DNA of 44,837 bases. Origin: an uncultured Verrucomicrobiota bacterium (GTDB taxonomy: Bacteria; Verrucomicrobiota; Verrucomicrobiia; Methylacidiphilales; UBA1321). Shown here piece after piece: positions 16,601 through 25,600 of this stretch. Position numbers and translations under genes: made by a program. Below the pieces are notes generated by a model. That model did not search any database, was not told the DNA's origin, and saw only the letters and a program-made list of their open reading frames with translations. Positions within the stretch are counted from its first letter, which is position 1. Every line of letters begins with the position of its first letter. The DNA lies in assembly GCA_903863295.1 (NCBI GenBank), contig CAIPBM010000162.1, positions 1-44,837 of the forward strand. The letters run 5' to 3'.

Positions 16601-19600
16601 GCCAGTGACTTTGCACCCTTGGTAAACCCCGGTGCGGACATGCAACCTGGTTCCGAGCACTTCGTTCCGATTGCCCATGAAATCGAGGGTTTGCCCGACC
16701 CTGACGCCCAGGCCACGGCCACGGCGATGATTAAGGCCACCAATGGCAGGGCTTTGACCGATGCGGAACGCGGACTGATCGTGGGTGATCCTAACAATGG
16801 GGTTGCCCCGCAAGTTGTCGATGCGAACACGGGCCAGCCTTTTGCAAAGGTTACCCCTGATGGGAGAACCATTCTTACCGATCCGGGTCTTGCCCGGATC
16901 AAACAACTGGTTCCTTCGGCGTCTGACATCTTGCCGCGTAGTGAGCAAAGCCAGATCGAAGCTCCTCAACCAATCCCTCCGCCCGTCTCGAAAAAGGGAG
17001 GTAACCCCGCTCAGGCAACCCCGGAGCAAGCTTCCGTACCTGCTGGTTCTGATGGAGGTTCCCCACCTGCCTCAGTTCCCCCGCCTGATCCTCGTCTTGC
17101 TCATTTGTCCGATGAAACCCTGCAAACCCGCGTCACAAATATGACGGCGGCGATGCTGCGTGCCAAAGCTGGGGGCGGTAATCTTCCCCCCAGCGCTCAG
17201 GCCGAACTTGCGCGGTTACAGGGTGAGATTGCCAGTCGCTCGCAAACTTCGGGTGATGACGGTTCCTCGGTGGGTGCCGAGCCTGGCGCTAAAGTTGGAG
17301 ACGAAGTTCCCTATTCGCGCGTCAACGGTGAAGGTAAAACGGTTCAGTCTCGCGGGGAAATCACGGACGCTAGCAGTCCCGCACATTATAAGATCGTGGA
17401 TGCGGATGACGGTATCGAGCGAACGGTTCCGTTTTCACAGTCGATTCCACGCAAACCCATTCCATCGACCAAGGAGGTTCTGTCCGAATCCCCAGTGGAC
17501 AAAGCCTCGGCGCAATCAACGACAAAGGAAGCAGAACCAAACCCAGCGACACCCACGCCACCGGAGTACCCCGATGATGCGCTGAGAAACAAGGTTCGGA
17601 GTCTTGCCCATGTCGTCATGCACCACGACAGCCCAGCGGCCCGAGATCGCTTGGCGGAAGCTCAGGCTGAGTTGCATTCCAGTCGCGCCTCGCGCGGAGA
17701 GAAAATTGATGTAGGCGTGGAGGCCCGCAAGTTGGGGGTAACCATTATCGGGGATACCGATCACATTCCTCCTGAGCATCGGGAGGTTGTCATGCGGGCG
17801 GTGACCGAGTTCGCGAGATACCGGAAAGCATTTGATGCAGTTGGCGTCGATTCCATCTGCCTTGTTCGAGACTTTGGTAGTTCCGGTATGATGGTCGTCA
17901 ATCGTGGACCGGGCGAAACCGAGTTCCACCTTGCGCCGGATCGCCTGGCGCAGAATTGGGATGGTACACCTTCTCCCAAGGCGTGGTTACCGAAGCTAAT
18001 GCAGGAGGAATATCTGCACGCGGCCACGTTCGACCTCTTGACGAAAGATTTTCAGACCATGGGTCTAGGGCGGGATGAGTGGTCGATGTTCATCAAACAC
18101 TTTGGCGGCAAAATATCGAAGGAATTGGAACAGGCCCACGGTGGAACCCTTGCTGCCGAGGTTCGCGACCAATACGGCGATGTCGATGGTGTGAATCTCG
18201 TCCTAGAATTTGTACGGCGTGAGGTTCAGAAGCGTTTGAACGGAATTACCACCGAGGACACCTTCCGTGACAAACCTTACACAGCCTCGTTCCTGCGGCG
18301 GTTGGTGACCTACATCAAAGGCAAGCTTGGCCTCGGGAAAGACGTCCCCCAGGAGCTTAAACGCATGATTGCCGCTCTCGAAGGGATGGCGGGCGAAGCC
18401 CTGAAAGCCAACGATCTTCCGCCCATGACGCCCGAGGAGCGTGTCAGGGAAGCGCTCGAACCTGAACCGCAGGTTGCAAACGAAGATGAGGACCGACGTG
18501 CCCGCGCCATTGGTGCGGGGTTGCGACCGGGACAACAAACGACTTTGCCGTCTGGCCGGGTGGTTGCCCGCGATGAAGTCGGAAACCTCGTCATGCGTGA
18601 GGCTGGGTCGAGCGGTGTCAGTGCCCGCAGGATACCTGGCGATACGCGTTTGGATTCGACCCGGTTGACCACACCCGACATTGATGGGATAGTACACGCC
18701 AATGAGCAGCCTGAACTCCAAACCAGTCAGCAGCGCGGCACTACACGCGCAGAAGAATCACATCTTGGCGACAGCCCCGATGTCCGAACTTCGGAAGCTG
18801 GCGGCGTTCCATCATCTCGCGGTGACCGGTCAAAACCCGTTCCACCTGAACCAGCTCTCGGCGGCTCACAAGTTGGCGGCGAAAGCGGCAGCGGAGAACC
18901 TGTTCCCGCTTCACCCGAACGCGGAGAACGACCTGGAAGCGCAGGCGGCGAGCAATCCCCAACCTCCGGCGAAGCAGACCCAGCCGAAACCGACTACGAC
19001 CGCTGGGAACGGGAGCGCGGCGAGTCCGACGCAAACTCTCCTGAGCAGCCAGGACGAGCCGGAAGAGGGAATGACGCCGGAGGAACAGCAGGCGCAAGTG
19101 GCGGCGGAAAATCGGTATCGCGCAAGCTTCCCGAGATCGACGCCCAACACCCTGTTAACCGAGTCGCAGCCTCCCGGTCATTAGATGAGATCAAGGCCGA
19201 TGGCCTTTTCCCGAAAGAGAACGCGCGGTTCGTAAGCCAGGATGGTTCGCAGGCTTACATCTCGAAAGCTCCCAAGGGTAAGTTCCGTGTCTCGTATTTT
19301 GATCCCGGCGCGAAGAAGCCGTGGACGGAAACCAAGTCCCACACCAGCCTTGAGAATGCCGTCCGTGACGTTACGGGCCGGGGCTATTATCATTTTGGCA
19401 AAGACGCCGATGAACTGACCAAGAGGCTTGCCGCATCGTCGCCTGCCGAAGTCGGTCACATCGTCGGAGACAAGAACGCCGTCGATGAGGACCAGTTGCA
19501 TGTCGCACTCGCCTCTTTAACCGATCAGGGCAAGACTGCCCAGGCGGATGCAGTTCAACGCGAGTTGGAGTTTCGTCAAGACGAGCGTGCGCGGATCCAG

Positions 19601-22600
19601 CATGAACAGGAATATGCGGATGCCATCCATGAGCATCTCGGGCCGTCATTGGCCGAGCACGTTGCCGAGAGTGGAGGGTTGCCCAAACCCGGAACCTCCT
19701 TCGCCGGAGAACTCGGTGCGGTCAAACCCAACGCTAAGATCGACAAGAAGCGCGTCGGCAGCGCCGGGAAGGTTCCGAGTAAGAGCACGGAGTATTCCCA
19801 GCTTTACGATGCCTACCGGTCATTGATGAACACGCCGATGGGTGATCTGAATCGGTATCAGCAGAACCTCAAACGCACGTTTGCCAAGAATCCTCTGTTT
19901 GCCGATGAGCCAAAGCTGTCGGCGACGGACATGGCCAAGTCGGCCCGGGGTAATGCCTTTTTCAAAGATGGCTCCGGCTTGGACGATAAATCTTTCATCG
20001 AGGCCCTTCGCGAAGACATCGAGGGCATTCCTCATTATCCTGACCATGGGACGGCGGCAACAGAAGGACAGGCCGCGCGTGGCGCGTCTCCAGTCGATAG
20101 CTTTGACCGCCAGCACGGAGTCGATGCCGCTCAGGACTATCTCGACAAGAATGACGAGTTACCCTTTTGGCTGCATCAGGCTGTAGGGAAGTTGTTCAAG
20201 TCGGCAATGACGCGGGGGAGCCAAGCCGTCGATGCATTGATTCATCGTTTGCAGTCGGGACCGGAAAGAGAGCCTTACCCGGTCGCTGTTGGCCGTGGCC
20301 GGAAGGAAACCGATGGACGTTCGGAGTACCTACCAAACCTTCCCGAGGGAACCACGCGCGAGCACGACAACCTCGCCCAGGGGATAAGCTCTGCACTGAC
20401 GTACCGTGATGCGCAACAAGCCCGTTTGCAGCCTGTTCTTGCCAAGGCGCTCGACATCGGGAGCACTGTTTACCAGTCCGTGAAAAACAAGGCGGACTGG
20501 CTCGGACGAGTCAGTGATCGTTTGGGAACGGCATTGGCAGGTGACGCCGGCGTTCTCCCCAACGTCTTTGATTTCTTGTCGAAGCACGCCGGGATTTTGT
20601 CGCCCGCCGAGCGTGAGCTTGAGTCGAATCGGCTCGCCGACCAGTTTGTTCGAGATACGAGGTTCGGCAAAGGTTCCGACCAGTTCGATCCCCGTGAGGA
20701 TGAGTTTGGGGAACCTGCCAGTGCTGAACAGGTCGCGCCATCTGCCGATGACCGCGAAGAGTACGAGAAGGAACTTTCTCAAAAGCTGAACCAACCCGCA
20801 GAGGTGAGAACGTCACCCAGCGAAGAAGCCCGGGTCAACAGGCTTGTCTCGGCTGGGATCAAAGTTGGCCAGAACCGTTTCGTGTTCACGGACCGGCGCG
20901 GGAAGAGTGCCCAGGTCTATGCGAGTGCCGATGGTAGCGCCACGGTTTACCTTCCGGGTGACTCGATGTTTGCCGAACCCAAGACGCCGTTCAGTGATGT
21001 CCACTCGGCCATCGAACATCTCGTGGATCAGGGTTTCGAGTTCCAAAGTAAGACGCTGGAAAAGAAACTGACCCGCGACGCAACGATCAATCGGTTCGTT
21101 GCGATGGTCATGGGCGGGTTGCGCCTCGGTCAGAGACGGTTCCACTTTGACCATGAAGACGGGAGAACCGCCGCGCTTATCGCCCGCAAGGATGGCAAGT
21201 TTACAGTCGCTGGGGTGGGTGAAACTCAGAAGTTCCAATCCGTCAGTGCGGCGACGGCGTTCCTGCATGACCGGGGGTTTGGGATGATGAGTTCCAAATT
21301 GGAGCGGAACCTGAGAGACAAAGGCCTCCATCCAGACCAGGCGAACGACCCGATACCCTACACGGATCGACAAAAGACGGTTATCAACCAGTATCGCCGC
21401 GCGAAAGGTTTGCCCGTGATGGGCGCGAAACCCTTTGATGGGCTTGACCCCAAACGAAACGGGTTCAAAGAAGACCGAGGGGTTTTCATGGATCCCGCGG
21501 CCGATGATTTGCCTGCGCACGTTCGCGGTAATGTCGACGCCTTTGCCGATAGTATCCGGGACGCGAGGTATCCAAACCAGCGCGTGAGGATCGACGACAA
21601 GCGGGGCTCGACGGTTCTGGCTTACGCCAATCCTGCCATCCACCCTGACACGATTTCCGTCAATACCGGACACTCTGCATTTCAGGCTTTCGGGGGATTG
21701 AAGCCCGAGGTCTGGCACAAGGTTGCCAGCGAAGAGTATTGGCACAACATGCACTGTCTAGCCGCTCGCAAGATGGGCGCTCCCTTTGGGCAACTCATGC
21801 AGGACATCTTTAGAGAGATGACGCCACAGGCCGTAGAGGAGACGATGCACGAGTATGGCGGCGGCGTGCTGATGAAGCGAACCCTCGGCCAGTACCCTGA
21901 CAACTTCCCGCCCTCGCTCCGCTTTGAAGTGGCGACGGAATACGCACGCAAGCTTTCGCAGGTTCTCGACGACGATGGAACTTCCGAGCAACTTTTTCAT
22001 CCAGAATTGGATGTCCCGATGTCGGATCAGACGCGGGACATCGTTGACAGTAACCCCCAGGCAAAGACCCGTTATCCACTTCTAAGCGGGCTGCTTGATA
22101 CCTCTAGGAAGATTGACAATGAATACCGAACAGCCGACGTTACCAGCCGTGAAGACATACAAGGGAATCAAAGTGGTCAGGCCGCAACCGACCAGCGAAC
22201 CAGTTCCCAACGTGTCCCATCTGATTTCGGACGAGGCGAAGAAAGCGGCGGCGACATTCGACCCGGACGAACAGATGAAAAAGAACGCGGCACTCGAGGG
22301 TCAAGCGATCTCGGAAGCGATGGAGAGACACCCCGAACTCAAGGGCCGGTAGGTTCGACGGACGTTCAACCTCCACTCACCCAGGAAGCGGCACACAAAA
22401 TTTACCGAGCACTCTCGGCTCTTAAAGCCAAGGGTATGCTCAACGAGGGTCAGGGCAAATTACTCGAACGCGCGGAACGGACGCTTGGTCAGAAGTTCAT
22501 CGACGGATTGGACGACTCGACGGCCAGACCTACGTCCACAAAAGGGCCCGCCCTTAAGGTTAAGTTTGGCCGACCTGACACCGGCGTAAAACACGAACTA

Positions 22601-25600
22601 GAAGCCACGCCCGGAGACTTCTTTGATCAGCGCCCGGAGGGCCAGCAGTCATTGTTTGGTGCGGAACCTGTCTCGGACCGTGACCGGAACATCCAGAAGT
22701 TGCTCGCTCCCCTGCAGGCTCGCATCGCACGCGGGGAGGAACTGTCACCCAACGAAAAGCTGGGTTACCAGAACCTCCTCAAGGCCCAGCGCCAGGAACG
22801 GAACCTCCCAACCGGTGATTTTTTCGACACCCCTCTTTTCTCAAAACTGCAGCATGAGGCCCGGGAGACTGGACCGGACGGTGGCGTGAGATTCAACGAT
22901 GGTTTGCCACTGGCAAAGAATATAGCTAGGTCTTACCGAATCCCTGGCCTCGAACCCTCCGACGTGGAGCAAGAGGCCGCGATAGGGTTGCTCAAGGCGG
23001 TTCGGACGTATGACCCGTCGAAGGCAGAGGACAGAGGTTTCGATGCTTACGCCAAGGCTGTGATCAAGAACCACCTCGCCAACGAGTACCGCAAGCGCTC
23101 ACTTCGCCGGGAGGATACCACTCTCGATGCGCCTGTAAGTCATGACGAAGAACAAGGTGAAACTGGCACGTCGCAACTTCCGGATTCCTCCCAGGACACG
23201 AACCGTGTAGTGCAACGGCGTGAGATGTCAGGGGCTCTGAGGGATGCCGTGACATCGCTGCCTGATTCTGCCCAGAAGGTGATGAACGGCATGTTGGAGG
23301 GGAAGGCATCCGCCGAGATTGCCGATGACATGGGTGTATCTCCCCAGCGGGTTTCAACCCTCTACCAGCAGGCGCGGGAAAAGCTCAGGCAACGGCTTGC
23401 CGACCTCGGATACACCAAGGCAGACATTCGCGATCTTACTGTTCACGGTGCCAAACCATTCGAGCACGATTTTGATAATGAGCCCTTGCACGCGATGGAA
23501 ACCCCTCGGCAAAAGCATTGGGCTGAAAACGCGTTCGGGTTCAAAGCGTTCGCCAAAGATGACGTGATTCCTGCGGCAAAGGCCGTGGCGGATGCCGTCA
23601 GGAAGGCTGGCGATAGCATGCTTAAGGTTTTCGCACCGACCCTGCGTTCAGCGCAGGCGGCAAAAATGGGGCGTAGTTTGCGAGCCCATTTAGCTTGGGC
23701 GGCTCACGAGCGAGACATGGCATTTGATACCATGCGGAAAGCTCGAGCCATGTTCCAAGGAATGACGGTAGCTGAGTGCCATGATTTCATCCACGCGGTA
23801 GAAACCGATACACCGTTTAGTGACCCGAAGCTGGCGGATGTTTATCAGATGATGAGGACGTTAAACCGGCAACGGACAGACTTGGCGCGGTCGATGCCCG
23901 CTCGTCATTTCGCAGGCCTCATTGAGAATTACATGCCGCATATCTGGAAGGACGACCCGGAAACGCAGGCGGCAGCGCTAAAATATTATCAGCATAAGAT
24001 CGAAGGCAATCGCGCGTTTCTAAGACACCGTTCCATTCCCACCGTCAGGGAAGGCCTCGACCTTGGCTTCAAACTCGTCTCCGATAATCCGGTTGATCTG
24101 TTTCTCACCCGATTTGCACAGATGGACAAGTATGTCGTAGGACAACGGATTCTTGAGGAAGGAAAGGAGAACGGAACTCTACTGCGCTTTGATCGCCCCG
24201 AGGATGCCCCTATTGGTTATCGGCGAATTGACCCGCGTATTGGGCTTTCGACTGAGTTTCAGCCCGATCCGGCGTCCAACCCGGAACTTCCCGGCATGAA
24301 GGGAATGGGCACAGAACGTCGAGTTGATGCTCATTACTACGCTCCCGATGAGGTTTGCCAAGTGCTCGAAAACCATCTGTCCCCGGGCCTTCGCAATAAC
24401 CCTAACGAAATGATCAGTACCCCCTACAAGGTTATTATGGGAATCGCGAACACCATGAACCAGGCACAGCTTGGCCTGAGCGCCTTCCATCTGGGATTTA
24501 CTACCTACGACACCATGGTTTCGCAGTTGGCTTTGGCAATGAAGCAAGCGGTGCCGCGGTCGGCTGGGGGATTGGGCCAACCTATGGACGCGGCGAAAAA
24601 TCTAATCACTCTTCCCCTGACGCCATTTACCAACATCCTCAAAGGCGATAAGCTGCTCAAGGAATGGTTGGCTCCCGGTACTCAGGGCGACGAGTTCAGT
24701 AGAATCGTTGAATCAGCGATCCAAGGTGGCGCGAGGGCGATGCAGGATCCCATCTACAACGATGGTTTTGTGCCCGCCTTTCGCAAGGCATGGAGTCGGG
24801 GGAACCTTCCTGGGATGACGTGGCGAGCACCTTTTGCGGCAATCGAGCTCGCATCGAAACCGATCATGGAGTACGTCGTACCCCGCCAGAAACTCGGTGT
24901 GTTCTTCAACCTGATGAAAGCCGACATGAAAAATCTCGGCCCCGATACTACAGAGGATCAGTTGCGAGAAATCGCTCAACGTAATTGGGACAGCGTTGAT
25001 AATCGGATGGGACAACTCGTGTACGACAACCTTTTTTGGGACAAAACCGCAAAGGATTTGGCCATGTCGATCACCCGGTCGGTCGGATGGAATTTGGGTA
25101 CGTATCGCGAAATTGGAGGAAGCATTCCAGATGCGGGTGCTTATATTCGTGACCTTATGTCGGGCAAGCATCCCCAGTTTACGAACCGGATGGCTTATAC
25201 GCTGGCTTTAAACACCATGACACCCGTACTCGGGTCAATCGCCTGCTATCTTTTGACTGGGAAAGCCCCTGCCAGCATTTATGACGCTTACTTCCCGCCC
25301 ACCGGGGAAAAAGACGCCAACGGCCACGACGTGCGTGTGGCGGCGCCGTCTTATGCGAAGTATGAGTTTGCCGACGCGCACGATCCCGCAGGAACGATAG
25401 AGAACAAGCTGAATCCCATATGGGCCTCATCGCTCCAGTTACTTCACAACAAGGATTACTATGGAACAGAGATCGTCCATTCGGATGACCCTTGGTGGAA
25501 ACAGTCCGCGAGCGTAGCCCAGTTTGCGGCAGGCCAGCTTGAACCCTTCGCATGGAGCGGGGGAAACAAGTTCGCCCAGGCCATTCCTCCTAGTGACAAT

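Noticed and set aside
20813..21754. Minus-strand frame of 313 aa opposite the giant gene
   Set aside because: It lies across the duplicated domain, whose plus-strand frame is clearly coding; the antisense sequence is Val/Arg/Gly-rich and featureless.
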